From positions 18,501 through 82,500 of the forward strand of contig JABMCL010000805.1 of the NCBI GenBank assembly GCA_018857735.1: a DNA stretch of 64,000 bases. The letters run 5' to 3'. Source of the DNA: Alviniconcha marisindica. Its lineage: Eukaryota > Mollusca > Gastropoda > Provannidae. The notes under the pieces are model-generated. The model did no database searches and had not been told where the DNA came from. It worked only from the letters and a program-made list of their open reading frames with translations. Made by a program: the position numbers and the translations under genes. Within the stretch, counting starts at the first letter, position 1. Each line of letters begins with the position of its first letter. Of this stretch, positions 46,411 to 58,038 are shown piece after piece.

Positions 46411-49400
46411 TAATGTTCCAATGTAAAAAAAAAAAAAAAGTCCAACATCTAAGACAGAGTGGAGTAAAAGTTCAACACACACAAACATCAAGCAAAAATG
46501 GTCTCAGCACAAAACAAAATTGTCAGCAGCCAAGAGGAAGGTGTGTTCAAGTTTTGGAAAGTTTGGATTTATATTTTTTTTGCCAGTTTTTGTCTGAGCA
46601 GTGTGACTGGTTGTTCCGCTTGTCCTTGTAGTTTTTTGTTTGTTTGTTACAGAGACAACTTGCAGAGCCCAACCGCCCATACAAATGTCAGCAGTGTGGT
46701 TCCACCTTTGTGCATGCAGCGAGTCTCTCAAGACACATGCGGAATCACACGGGTAATGCTCCAGATCAACTTGAAGACATGGGCTCGTATGCATAAGGGG
46801 CCAATAAAGTTCATGGTGGATAGTCCCAATCCCGATTTGCTGAAGAGGACACATGTCTGGCTCTCCATCCAGAAGCACAAGTTGTCTGCAGCCTCAGAAA
46901 TAGCTGTTTGTTTGTGTTTCTTTTTAGCTCAGGAAATTCCCTTGTTTCACCAAAATGCAATGCAACTGAGGTCAGCATGCAGGTGTGTGTAAGCTCTATC
47001 AATGTGCGCGTCTTAATAGTTTGTAGTTTTTAGTCTGTGTCAAAATAAATGTGTACAGTTTAGCATAGGCAACGTGTGTGTGTGTGTGATTTATGGAAAA
47101 TCAATGCAGGACACTATTTTTTATCTACGTATTTATTTTGCTTCATGACCATGGGCGTAAAAAAACAAGTTACTTACCCTAATTCAAATTTGCTGTGTCG
47201 ACTGATGACAAATAGTCTTGATAACTCCCTTGTCTGTTGACTAGACCTCATTCTGTTTCAGATTACATGAATGCAGTTATTGTTTTTTATTGTGGGTATG
47301 GTTAGAATTGATAAGCATGAGAGACACAGAGGGTCTTCTTGCCTGCTTACATTTCTTGTGCGACAAATGGGTTTAATACACCACATGCTGCGCAGTCACA
47401 CTGACAGGTCATTATGTGCACACCAGGTCACTCTGTTTGAGGTCATCCAGGGAGCACTATAGATTGTTCATAACAAGTGCAAACATGCGCATGAAGGTCT
47501 GGCCCACATGAAGAGATGCAAAGATGTTGCATGAAGGTCTGGCCCTCATGAAGAGATGCAAAGATGTTGCTGAAGGTCTGGCCCACATGAAGAGATGCAA
47601 AGATGTTGCTGAAGTCTGGCCCTCATAAACAGCTGGCAAACTGCAGGTGTTTTGCTTCTCCTCGTCACCTATGTCTCCCTCCCCATTTCTGACCTGTGCT
47701 TGCGTTAAAATCATATTTTATGCTTTGGTCTGCAGGTGAACGGCCATATGTCTGCCAGGACTGCAACGCCACCTTCGTTAACAAGGGCGTGCTGATTGTC
47801 CACATGAGGAAGCATACGGGCGAGCGGCCCTTCGTCTGCCCGCACTGTGAAGCGGCTTACGCCCAGAAAAGCAACCTCAAAGCACACCTCAGGTCACACA
47901 CTGGTGAAAAACCCTTCAAATGTAAACACTGTGAAACCTGCTTCACTACTTCATCCTCACTCACCAGGCACATCCGGCTGCACACAGGTGAGAAGCCACG
48001 CACTTGATGTTAGTGAGACTAATGCAGGTCTTTCATGTTGATGCTATTTTGCATGGACTGGAGTTAGTAATTGAATTTTAACATCCCATCAACCATGCAG
48101 GATCACCTTGGGACAAACATTGCCCAGAATAGAATACAGAAGCAGTTTGTCCTTGAGAATTGAAACCCTGTTTGCGCTGTTCAGTGTTGTCTTACTGGCG
48201 TGTCTTAATTTGATTCCATTTCCTCTAAAGCATTTTGAAGCTTTCAGAAGAAAGCCGCTGACAAACCCCCCAAACTAAGGGTAGATTAGAGCCGTTGGTT
48301 TTATCAGGGTTTTTGTTTGTTTTTGTTTTTGCAGTCAGAACTAATTGTAGGTGTTGCTGTGAATGCATTAACTCTTTCATCCCTGTTTTGTATTTGGCAT
48401 TACTTCCCCTTATTCCTATGTTCCTATGTACATAACAGTCCTTTCATTCCTGGGTTTTCACAAGGAACAAATGTATGAAAGAGGGTATGTGGGTTTGAGT
48501 CATCTGTGTCTGCAAGCTCTTAGTAAAACCATGGCAACCAGTATATCACTGTGTAGGTAAATGAAGTCAGAAGGCAATGGTCACACTTTCAGAGTCACTG
48601 TCACCAGGAGGGTGACACACAGGTGCAAATAAAGGTGACAAATACCTTTTTTTAAGACAAACAGATGAAACCAACATTTTGCAGGCCCACAGAACATGCC
48701 AAGAGAAATGCTCCCTACTTACAGTCTGATGTCCCAGATAACATCCACATAGAAACTGTCTCCAGAAATTCTGTTTGTCACATTGTCTGTGTCCTTGAAA
48801 TGGTGATGAAAAGGTGACGGTTTGCACAAGAGTAGGAAGTATGAGTTCACAGTGTGATTGTTTCATTTTAGTGTAATCCATGCGCCGTCTTTACCATATA
48901 TAAACACAATGTTTGCACCGTAACTCTGTGCAACTATATTTACTATGTCTATGTACACATCTGCACTGGACATCAGAGGTATGTCTCGTGTCACAGCAGT
49001 GTCCCCACCTGTCCACTCAAAACGTGGCTGAGTAAAAAACAATGGCAGGTTTTCGTCATCCAATTCATCACCTCTCACTATCATCTTTAAATGCATTTGC
49101 AAGCTCTGCTCTCTCCTCTTCTGTCAGTTCAAACAGATCAAAATCATTTTCGCCCAGATTGTCATAAACATCATCGTCAGAAAACTGATCACTGTCATTG
49201 TACTCATCCGCCGCCATCTTTCCAACTGTACAGAATAACCTAACCCCATCCCTAGAAATGAACAAATTTTGTGCACTGGACACTTACCCACACTCTGGCA
49301 GTGGCCAGGCATGGCTAATCAAAGCATTGTGCTGCTTATCAAAACATTCCTCAGGTCCCGTTACACTGGCCAGGGGGAACTGACATGCTGACCATGTGAC

Positions 49401-50912
49401 AGATAGGCACGGATTTCAAAGGCAGAACCGCTGCAGCGGCCCGCCGGAAGAAGGGGAGTGTTTATGCCTGCCCCTCTCTAGTGGTTCTCAGGAATGAAGG
49501 GAAAGATTCTCTCAACCGCTGTAGTGGTTTTCAGGGATGAAAGAGTTGATGCACCCAGTGATGTTGATGTGGCATTGGAAATTGTGCCGAGTACAGTGCA
49601 GTCAGTTGAGATTCAAGAAAAATCGGCAAGCACTGACGAAGATGCATGAATGTAGCAACATCATCAGCAAGCTGGTGGAAGCACACTTGTGTAAAATTCC
49701 GGCTGGTGTACCTAGCTTTTGTTTGAAAAATCTGCCCAAACCTTGATGTTGGCATTGTCGATACCCGTTTAAGTGAGCGCCAGGAGACTGAAGGTAATAT
49801 CTGTCAGGTCATAGACAGGGTTCGCACGGTCTTGGAAGCTCTTTGAAAGTTTGGGAAAAATGGGATCAGCTTTTCAAGGCCTTGAAAGTCTGAGAAAACT
49901 GAGTGGGGTCTGTGAAAGTTTGTGAATTTTGTGGTCTTCAGAGTGTGAGGGAAAAACTATCAGCTTATCAGTCAGAAGTTGCATTTCCCAAGACTGAACA
50001 GTGGTTAAAAAAGAAGAAGAAAAAAGGCACCATGCGAAATCCCAAAGAACGCACTTCCTATGAGTTTTGACTGATAGAGTGCGTCGGCCATCAGCTACAG
50101 CTTTGCTAGATGTGCAGACAGAAGAGTTGCGTATCTTCATGTGGCTTTTCCGCAGCATGTTGCAAAGGTTTGTGAAAAGTGTGAATTTTGAAAGGATTTT
50201 TCTGGACGAACCCTGATAGAGGACGTTTTGAAAAAATTTAATGAAAATGACATTTTAATATTTCAGGTCCAAGTTTGTTTGTTTGTTTTGGACTGCCTGC
50301 TATTTTGAACTAAGCCCACCTGTCACTCCATGACATGAAGACTAGTCTGCTGCATGTGTCAGTGTGTGCCTCTCAGAGTCTCAGTTTTGCTGTCTGCAAA
50401 TATGATTGCTATTGTCTTGATGTGTTTTGGTGAAGACATAGTTGATGTTCTTTTTCTATAGTTTCATGCTGCGTCAGATCTGATGGGCTTCGGTCATTGC
50501 ACATTTCATGATCTGGCAGTGAGAAACAGATCTCCTCTGTCATTTCCTTTTTCATTCCATTGTGTAGCTGGTGAGAGATGTGCATTGTGTTACCTTGTGC
50601 TGGCACTTTGTTGCATTTCACTGGCAGACAGGTGCGAAGCCCGATGCTGGTCAAAGTTTGCTGCCTCACAGAAGCGAGCCTGATGCATGTGTTTTTGTGT
50701 CTGGTTGTGTGACAGGCGAGAAGCCCCATGTTTGCGGTCAGTGTGGAGAGAGCTTTGCCCAGTCGGGGACCTTGAAGGAGCACATGCAGAAGCACACCGG
50801 TATAAAGCCGTTCCAGTGCCAGCTGTGTGGGTCCGGGTTCTCCTCCTCCACTCATCTCAACCGACACCAGCGCAACGTCAAGTGTTCCAGAAAGCTGTTT
50901 GAGACAGAGTGA
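42814..50912 (+). CDS. ZF-C: 6-finger C2H2 zinc-finger protein with poly-Gln/poly-Pro linker
   Basis: Five exons splice in phase: 42814-42963, 45331-45799, 46653-46752, 47736-47987, 50716-50912. From ATG at 42842 (ACAACAATGT) they give 1140 nt, or 379 residues plus stop. The exon is open to 42814 in phase 2, so an upstream coding exon is possible. Order: family half-module 1 (IDGKIFEWWRRLG, QGLASDTAIASFLLQ); HYE plus CSNC x9 CDTC knuckle; Pro6-Gln26-Pro10; Ser/Asp-rich linker; six C2H2 fingers, the last C2HC (H-x4-C). It ends shortly after the last finger (KLFETE). A probable nuclear DNA-binding regulator. It is the most compact of the three paralogues and lacks an AT-hook. Confidence 0.88.
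42964..45330 (+). other. ZF-C intron between the two module halves
   Basis: Non-coding. Includes the 51-bp minisatellite (44255-44850) and diverged relatives to about 45120. Ends with acceptor gatgtgtttcag. Confidence 0.85.
44255..44850. repeat. 51-bp minisatellite, about 11 units
   Basis: Unit: gtgggtgtgagcatacctgt, acaccagagaggaaactact, ggctgtacgtt. Period divisible by three, so both strands show long open frames. These are artefacts. Confidence 0.93.
45331..45799 (+). CDS. ZF-C exon with CxxC knuckle and poly-Gln
   Basis: The split codon gives H, then YENSRLEAQTGGSCSNC and LCDTC. Prolines flank 26 glutamines (45443-45520; mixed CAG and CAA, longest pure CAG run 4), then ten prolines. A Ser5 run (about 45697-45711) and DIEQLAANAM follow. 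Donor ATG|GTAACT, phase 0. This is the only paralogue with poly-Gln at this place, where ZF-B has poly-Glu. Confidence 0.93.
45810..46148. repeat. About 38-bp minisatellite starting about 11 nt inside the ZF-C intron
   Basis: About eight units of gttgggtgcagtgtcttgtc plus gtgtcactttttgttt, diverged at the left edge beside the exon donor at 45800. Each unit contains a T-rich stretch before tgcag, resembling a 3' splice site. Confidence 0.85.
46653..46752 (+). CDS. ZF-C exon with finger 1
   Basis: Acceptor tttgtttgttacag, phase 0. RQLAEPNRPYKCQQCGSTF then SLSRHMRNHTG. Donor ACACGG|GTAATG, phase 1, within the finger linker. Confidence 0.92.
46753..47735 (+). other. ZF-C intron after finger 1
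   Basis: Non-coding. Has a 'gggcgtaaaaaaacaagttact' element fragment (about 47150) and a roughly 40-bp minisatellite of four units (47485-47640, 'catgaagagatgcaaagatg'). Confidence 0.8.
47736..47987 (+). CDS. ZF-C exon with fingers 2-4
   Basis: Acceptor tttggtctgcag, phase 1. ERPYVCQDCN, FVCPHCE and FKCKHCE fingers with TGERP/TGEKP linkers. Donor CACACAG|GTGAGA, phase 1. Reading through the donor gives only GEKPRT and a stop at 48005-48007, so a retained intron would end the protein after finger 4. Confidence 0.93.
47988..50715 (+). other. ZF-C last intron
   Basis: About 2.7 kb. Carries the TTAA-flanked element 48368-49549. The rest has no recognised feature. Confidence 0.8.
48368..49549 (-). 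mobile_element. TTAA-flanked, non-autonomous piggyBac-like element with transposase-like remnant
   Basis: Left TTAACTCTTTCATCCCTG and right CAGGGATGAAAGAGTTGA give perfect 14-nt inverted ends, with the target TTAA kept on the left and mutated to TTGA on the right. Inside, on the minus strand, ATG at about 49217 (AAGATGGCGG) opens an acidic 50-codon frame with stop at 49068. A second frame with FFTQPRFEWTGG (about 49080-48866) continues it after a frame break. An acidic N-terminus is compatible with a piggyBac transposase, but no catalytic Asp region is present. Family assignment is inferred from ends and target site. Confidence 0.6.
50716..50912 (+). CDS. ZF-C last exon: fingers 5-6 and stop
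   Basis: Acceptor ggttgtgtgacag, phase 1. GEKPHVCGQCGESF, then FQCQLCGSGF with HQRNVKC (C2HC last finger). Stop TGA at 50910-50912. Confidence 0.94.
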
Positions 50913-51239
50913 CGGACAGCCAGCCTTCATGAAACACTCCAGAGCTCTTGAAGCGCATGCCACACATTAAGCTGGGCTTACTGGCCAGGCATATCTGCTC
51001 AGCCTTATACCTTGACTCCATCATGCCCATGAGTTAAAGTGAATTATTTACCTTGACTTTAGCATGTTATGACAGTTAAGTGTACCTGCAGATCTTCCAA
51101 GCTGACCCGTAGGTCCAGAAGCGCTGTACACCGGAGACTTCATCCGAATTGACTGTTGATGAGATAATCAACAATCCCTTGGTTGACTGTGGTCAGTGTG
51201 ATAAATGAACACGCCTTTCTTGCTGGCCCATGATTACAT

Positions 51240-51520
51240 GGTCTTCTGGGTCCTTTGGCAGGAAGGTCTCCTCAAGTCTTCTGGGTCCTTTGGCAGGAAG
51301 GTCTCCTCGTCTTCTGGGTCCTTTGGCAGGAAGGTCTCCTCAGGTATTCTGGGTCCTTCAGGAAGGTCTTTTGGAGTCTTCTGGGTCCTTTGGCAGGAAG
51401 GTTTCCTGGAGTCTTCTGGGTCCTTTGGCAGGAAGGTCTCCTGGAGTCTTCTGGGTCCTTTGGCAGGAAGGTCTGCTAGAGTCTTCTGGGTCCTTTGGCA
51501 GGAAGGTCTCGAGGTGAGGG
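51240..51520. repeat. About 36-bp minisatellite, 8 units, in the presumed ZF-C 3' region
   Basis: Unit tcttctgggtcctttggcag plus gaaggtctcctggag. Confidence 0.92.
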
Positions 51521-51599
51521 ATCTGCTTGGGCACCAGCACTGTTTAAAAAATGGTAGCTGTTGAAATCAGACCAAGAGAGTTTTGTTTTTGCCACGATG

Positions 51600-51955
51600 G
51601 TATTGTTGATGTGTGTTTGGGACAGTCAGGTCGCCAGTCTCATGTTGATATGTGTTTGGGGCAGTCAGGTCACCAGTCTCATGTTGATGTGTGTTCGGGA
51701 CAGTCAGGTCGCCAGTCTCATGTTGATGTGTTTGGGACAGTCAGGTCGCCAGTCTCATGTTGATGTGTGTTTGGGACAGTCAGGTCGCCCGTCTCATGTT
51801 GATGTGTTTGGGACAGTCAGGTCGCCAGTCTCATGTTGATGTGTGTTTGGAACAGTCAGGTCGCCCGTCTCATGTTGATGTGTGTTTGGGACAGTCAGGT
51901 CGCCAGTCTCATGCTGATGTGTGTTTGGGACAGTCAGGTCGCCAGTCTCATGAGC
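51600..51955. repeat. About 35/39-bp minisatellite, 9 units
   Basis: Unit gatgtgtgtttgggacagtc plus aggtcgccagtctcatgtt, with a shorter variant missing tgtg. Confidence 0.92.
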
Positions 51956-51984
51956 AGTCCTTGCATTTTTTCACTGTATGCAAT

Positions 51985-52406
51985 ATTTAAAGGGGACCTC
52001 AAGCGGATAGCATCAGGTGTCCTATGAATTGGAGTGGAAGGCAATTGTTTATTTTTTTAAAAAAACTTACAATAGCTTTTTTAGTTGATTTATGGCGTAG
52101 TTTGAGGAAAATCAGCATTTGAAAGTCTAGAAACTTCTGGAGGCATTGCCATTATGACCAGGTCTGTGATGCCATTTGCATGCCTAGCAACCATGCATTT
52201 TGTCTCCAGTCAACTCATGTTTGTTCTTCATTGGAAGTGAACCAACGTGGCCATGCCCTGAGGAACTCTTTGAAGGAATAAGGCACCTGTGTTGCCTAAA
52301 GAGTGACAGAACGGCCATTCAGAGCCTGAAAATGGAAATAGTATTATTTGCACATTTTCTGTTTTCAGACCCGCTTTCTTTTCTTACTTGTGTGTCCCCT
52401 TTAAAT
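51985..52406. mobile_element. MITE-like element with 13-bp perfect terminal inverted repeats
   Basis: Left atttaaaggggac (51985-51997) and right gtcccctttaaat (52394-52406) are exact inverted copies around 422 bp of non-coding DNA. A diverged relative of its right part lies at 29300-29590. Confidence 0.7.
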
Positions 52407-53734
52407 GTTTGCCTGCTTTGATGTAAAGGGAATGTGTTTTAGTTTTAATCTTGGTGTAGTAGCTGGGAAAACTCCCTACGCTTCTTTGATTTCCAACTGC
52501 CGAGGGATGTTTTACATTCACAGCCAGTGGCATGTAACTCAGTGCCCACAAACTGGGTTCTGGGTTTGATCCTGGCTTAGCGCTATACTGTTGTCTTCCA
52601 GTCCATCAGAAAACTCTACAGTGCTTCAGAGGCAGTTGTAAGTAAGAGTAGGGAGAGTGTCCATAGGGAGAGAGTCCCTGGCTGCCTTGCCAAACTTTTG
52701 GAAGATTCCCCTTGTGACAGTGAATAACAGGGTTCCTACAGTCTGAAGGTATTTTAAAGTTTGGGGCAGCCTTCTTTTTTTTCCTTTTTTTTAAGTCTTC
52801 CATTTTCAAGGCCTTGAAAGGCTCAGAAAAAGAAATCATTAACAGTTTGATGGACGTCTTTGAATGCTTGTGATGTTGACTACTGTCAAACTGGAAAGCC
52901 AGTAATTCCCTGATTATTGTGTTTTTAGAATAACTTATTAACTACTTTGATAAGTTTATACTTTGGCTAGAATTTATTACAAAATTAAATTAGACTTACG
53001 CTAGGAGGGTGAAGTTTAATTCTCGCCCAACTCAGGGGCACAGGCCTTTCCTCGTCACTCACCGCGGCACACAACACTTCACAGTACGACTCGGGTACTA
53101 GGTTAGGGACTCGGTGTCCGGCCCCGGGTGGCACTCAGAACCATTGGCATTGTCTCTGAGTCGAGGTATTTAAAAGAAGAAATTTAGGTGGACTCACCAC
53201 TGATCACCAATCACTCCTGGCTGAGAAAAAAGGCAGTCACACGCAAACACACCACACCACACTAGTTACCCTCACAATGAAGTATTCACCTGAAGCACTG
53301 CAAATCAAGATTTTCTCTCTCTCTGATTTCGCTGCCCATCCATCAGCCTCCAGGTGTTGCCGCCAGTTGACCTCTTGCTTAGGCGTGTGTGCCATACTCA
53401 CCTGCCCTTGGAGTGACTCGGTCAAGAAACGAATTATGATTATGAAATGGCAGTATGTTGGAATCTGAATGGTGTGTGTATGTATATATATATAGATCAC
53501 ACGTGGTGAATACAGATTAATAGGTGGGTAATCTGTCAAGTTTGTTTTTGAATGCTGAAGAAAAAGAAAATTGTTAAATTTTGGAGTGAGAAGTTTGTAG
53601 GAACCTGGATGAAGCAATCCAGTTGAGTCTGGCAGAGAACCACTTGGCCACCTTGCCTTTGCATTTATAGTTATAGTAATACCCATATGGATTCCCACTC
53701 TCCAGCTCCTACCCATTCAGAACCTATGGAACTG

Positions 53735-54395
53735 CTTCTTTTCTAGCACACAGAAACATGCCTGTTGCTGGCAGTAAAAGCTTGTTCTAGCATGCAGAAA
53801 CATGCCTGTTGCTGGCAGTGAAAGATTGTTCTAGCACGCAGAAACATGCCTGTTTGTTGCTGGCAGTGAAAGATTGTTCTAGCACGCAGAAACATGCCTG
53901 TTGCTGGCAGTAAAAGATTGTTCTAGCACGCAGAAACATGCCTGTTGTTGCTGGCAGTGAAAGATTGTTCTAGCACGCAGAAACATGCCTGTTTGTTGCT
54001 GGCAGTAAAAGATTGTTCTAGTACACAGAAACATGCCTGTTGCTGGCAGTAAAAGATTGTTCTAGCACGCAGAAACATGCCTGTTGCTGGCAGTGAAAGA
54101 TTGTTCTAGCACGCAGAAACATGCCTGTTGCTGGCAGTGAAAGATTGTTCTAGTACACAGAAACATGCCTGTTGATGGCAGTAAAAGGTTGTTCTAGCAC
54201 GCAGAAACATGCCTGTTTGTTTCCTGGCAACGAAAGATTCCAACTGTTCTAGCACGCAGAAACATGCCTGTTGCTGGCAGTAAAAGATTGTTCTAGCACG
54301 CAGAAACATGCCTGTTTGTTGCTGGCAGTGAAAGATTCTAACTGTTCTAGCGCACAAAAGCATGCCTGTTTGTTGCTTGCAGTGAAAGATTCATA
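53735..54395. repeat. 44-48-bp minisatellite, about 14 units
   Basis: Unit ttctagcacgcagaaacatg plus cctgttgctggcagtgaaag plus attg, with a TTGT insertion variant. Confidence 0.93.
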
Positions 54396-54599
54396 CTCAT
54401 TGCCACTGGAAAATAAATGTGCGTCAAATTTATGGTGGGGTGGGTTTAGCTTGTGTGTGGGATGGTGGGTGGTGGGTTTTATAGGCGTTGATTGAACCTC
54501 GTCCGCTATCAACACCAAGTCTTAACAGTGTCACTGTCTGCATTGTATTTGACTCACACTGGCACCAGGTCTGTTGTGGTGACATTGTTTTGTTTGTGC

Positions 54600-55345
54600 A
54601 TAGTTTTACAGTCAACAGTGACAGTCATGGTAAACAGTGTACACACACTGTAACTGAAAGCAAGGTTATGAAGGTTTGTTTGTGCATAGTTTGTTTTACA
54701 ATGACTGCCATGATAAACATTGTACACACACTGTAACTGAAAGCAAGATTATGAAGGTTTGTGCATAGTTTGTTTTACAATGACAGTCACGATAAAAAAT
54801 TGTACACCTACTGTTACTGAAAGCAAGGTACTGAAGGTTTGTTTGTGCATAGTTTGTTTTACAATGACAGTCATGGTAAACAGTGTACGCCTACTGTAAC
54901 TGAAAGCAGGGTTATGAAGGTTTCTTTGTACATAGTTTTACAATGACAGTCATGGTAAACAGTGTACACCTACTGTAACTGAAAGCAAAGTTATGAAGGT
55001 TTCTTTGTACATAGTTTTACAATGACAGTCATGGTAAACAGTGTACACCTACTGTAACTGAAAGCAAGGTTATGAAGGTTTCTTTGTACATAGTTTTACA
55101 ATGACAGTCATGGTAAACAGTGTACACCTACTGTAACTGAAAGCAAGGTTATGAAGGCACAGTGGTGTGTTTTAATAGTGACAGTCATCGACTCATGATA
55201 AACATTGTACACCTGCTGTCGCTGAAAGCAAGGTTATGAAGGCACAGTGGTGTGTTTTAATAGTGACAGTCATCGACTCATGATAAACATTGTACACCTG
55301 CTGTCGCTGAAAGCAAGGTTATGAAGGCACAGTGGTGTGTTTTAA
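54600..55345. repeat. About 79-bp minisatellite, about 9 units
   Basis: Unit contains tacaatgacagtcatggtaa, acagtgtacacctactgtaa and gaaagcaaggttatgaaggt. The last two copies form a variant with 'gcacagtggtgtgttttaa'. Confidence 0.92.
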
Positions 55346-55539
55346 CAGTGACAACTGAGAACAAGCAGCTACTCCCAATGTCAGCAATAAATGAAATGCT
55401 CCTAAACAAGTCTGTTTTTGTTCCTTGACATAAATTTGTCTGCGTGGAGTCTCTCGTATTGTCTACTGTCATTAGCAACAACAATCACAGATCATGTAGA
55501 CATGAAAAAATATACACAGATATTCTGAGCTGTTGAGGA

Positions 55540-55990
55540 TGCGTGCACTGTGGGACCCATACACCCAGCAACGTATTAACCGCATTAGGCCATCCAGCGT
55601 CAAGCAGCACATTTTGTCGTGCGACAATACAGAAGAACATCCATCACCTCCGCTACGGATGAAGACCTAAAGTGGACCTCCCTTCAAGACCGAAGAAAGA
55701 CAGCTCGGTTGGCAGTGCTGTACAGAATCCACAGCAACATCACTGCCACTGATGGAATTAAGAACAAGCTCCAAACCCCCCCCCCCCCCCCCCACGTCGA
55801 CGATGAAGACACAACCAGCAGTTCTCGCAGCCACACTGGAGAACCCAATACCAGCAGTTCTCAGTCCTGCCGAGAACCATCAGAGACTGGAATGACCTGC
55901 CCCAGGAAGTCATTGAGGCCACGACCATCGACACATTTGTGCCAAGGGCCTCCAGAAAAAAGACCTGGTCTGGGGGAGGGGAGGATATGT
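55540..55990 (+). mobile_element. C-terminal fragment of a LINE reverse-transcriptase polyprotein
   Basis: YRRTSITSATDEDLKW, LQDRRKTARL and LYRIHSN (about 55625-55740) and, in another frame, RTIRDWNDLPQEV then DTFVPRAS (about 55868-55960) match the usual end of CR1/Jockey-type LINE polyproteins. The two parts are separated by a frame change at or near the poly-C run at 55777-55792. Different in sequence from the element at 33150. Confidence 0.75.
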
Positions 55991-56338
55991 AACAGGCATT
56001 TCACACACAAATGTGTTAAAAAAGATAGGACCCAGCAGACTGCCACAGATTTCACACACACAAATGCCATTTAAACAACAACAACAACAAACTTTAATTA
56101 AACAACAAAAATTATAACTGTCATATCATTGTTTTGGGAAACGCAGAAGCTTATGCGGTTACATTAATTAGGCTCAGATCACTTTAGTGATCTTTTAAAA
56201 GAATTCGGTTGTCTGGCTTAACATTGTAACGAAAGAAGTGAACAAAAAGTTAATACATATAACATACAATTTCACACACTGGTGCCTGACTACACTAATG
56301 TTGTCACATGCTAATTAAGTCAAAACAACAACAACAAC

Positions 56339-56340
<2 letters not shown>

Positions 56341-56400
<60 letters not shown>
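56341..56400. repeat. (AC)n microsatellite
   Basis: About 58-nt AC run between (CAA)n and (CACT)n. Confidence 0.95.
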
Positions 56401-56403
<3 letters not shown>

Positions 56404-57031
56404 TCACTCACTCACTCACATTACATACCTTCCTTACAAAGGCAAGCACCATCAAATCATAATGTGTTTACGTATGTATTAATTTATGACGTCCTTTCTT
56501 CAGTCTCAGTTCATCGAAAAAAGTTTGAAGAAAATCGAAAATTGTGAACACAATGGGATCTTACTGTTTATGTGTGTGTGTGCGTGCGTGTTGTTGTTGT
56601 TGCTACTGTTGTTTTTGTCTGGAGTCATACAATGTGTGAGCAAAAATGGACAATAATAAAAGGGACGTAAAATCGTATCGCTCTATCCCCGCAGGCATTC
56701 TAGTCGGTATTAGCCTATTAATCATACAGAAGAATTCTACAGCGGCCCATTTTGTTCGGGCTCCAAGTCAGTCATTATCATATCAGATCATTTGTCTGTC
56801 GCTTAATCACAGAAATTATAAATATAAAGGAGCAATGGCACCTCAGTTTTGGTGACACTTATCGAAGTTCAAGGTCACAGCACCAGTAAGATTAGAGTGA
56901 AAATTCATTTTTGTTTTTTTACTCAGTCCTTGTCTGCTCTGGCCCAAATCACGTGTGAATGTTAAATAGACAATAGCCAGAATCGTGTGGATGAGTGCAA
57001 ATTCGTGTTACTTCGTCGTCAAAATTCATGA

Positions 57032-57039
<8 letters not shown>

Positions 57040-57090
<51 letters not shown>
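57040..57090. repeat. (GT)n/(GA)n microsatellite
   Basis: A short GT run followed by about 42 nt of GA. A 33-nt poly-C lies further right (57239-57271). Confidence 0.95.
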
Positions 57091-57091
<1 letters not shown>

Positions 57092-57237
57092 ATAGCGTCA
57101 CTGGTGTATGACATTGACTTGATGTGGACACAGTTACCGTGTGATAAAACACTGATGCGAAACTGAGTCTTTTGTTGCCCAACATATTGAATCCTGCCTA
57201 TGCTCTGCACTCACACACACACGCCGGCCCTCCCTCC

Positions 57238-57273
<36 letters not shown>

Positions 57274-57377
57274 CCCTGGCATACACGTACGTGAGCACCC
57301 GTACGGCACAGATGCATGGCGCACGCGTGCACAACGCACACATACAACGTCGTTTACAGCTTTCCAGCCTCAAACTC

Positions 57378-57383
57378 TTTATT
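57378..57383 (-). terminator. Candidate poly(A) signal of the glycosyltransferase gene
   Basis: AATAAA on the minus strand, about 335 nt after the stop codon. It is the first such hexamer I noticed downstream and borders a dispersed repeat. Confidence 0.35.
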
Positions 57384-57716
57384 TCAGAGTTCTGGAGCTG
57401 TGGGAGAGTCGAGTGGACGTCCTGGCTCTTCGTCCCTTAATAGTCCGTACGGTCTCTGTGGACGTAAAACACCACTGTGATGAAGATCCTTTAATTTTTA
57501 CAATCACGGCCACCCCCACACCACATAATTATCACGAAGGAACGCGTTCCATAATCTTCCTTGAAAAAGACGAGACTGAAAGACCATAGTCAATCAGACG
57601 AATGCTGGCGGCACACACAAAAAGAGAAACCCCTGAGAGACAGGGTCGAGCGCGTAATCATGGGGCTTTTCCGAGACTGAGCACACAAATTAACACCGCC
57701 TTGAACGGAACCGAAC

Positions 57717-58038
57717 TCAAACACTATCAAGATGGGCATTTCGCGTTCCAGAAATCGAACATCGTTTGGGCGAGATGCTGAGGATGGTGGGGACTTGGGG
57801 AGAGCGGACCTGCTGACACGGGGCCTTGCTGGCGTAGTTCTTGAAGCCCTTGAAAGTCCGCACGCCCAAGCCGAGACGCTGAAGACACATGCCGACATAC
57901 ACGTCCTCGAAGTGAAAGAACGGGACGTCCTTGGAGACCGCGACCACCTTCTCCGCGACGGCTCTGCTGCCACCGTAGGCAAACCCATAGCAGTAGGGGG
58001 CGTACTTGTCCTGTGGGTGGAGGTGCACTGGAACAAAC
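57717..58038 (-). CDS. Glycosyltransferase exon 3
   Basis: Acceptor gatctttctttcag, phase 2. FVPVHLHPQDKYAPYC, SRAVAEKVVAVSK, FEDVYVGMCLQRLG, ending RNAHLDSV and a TGA at 57719-57717. Confidence 0.93.

Larger units (their letters stand above)
50913..55535. other. Intergenic: downstream of ZF-C, mostly minisatellite
   Basis: Convergent interval between ZF-C and the glycosyltransferase. Besides the arrays and the MITE listed separately it has no supported gene. Candidate ZF-C poly(A) signals are not clear. Confidence 0.6.
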
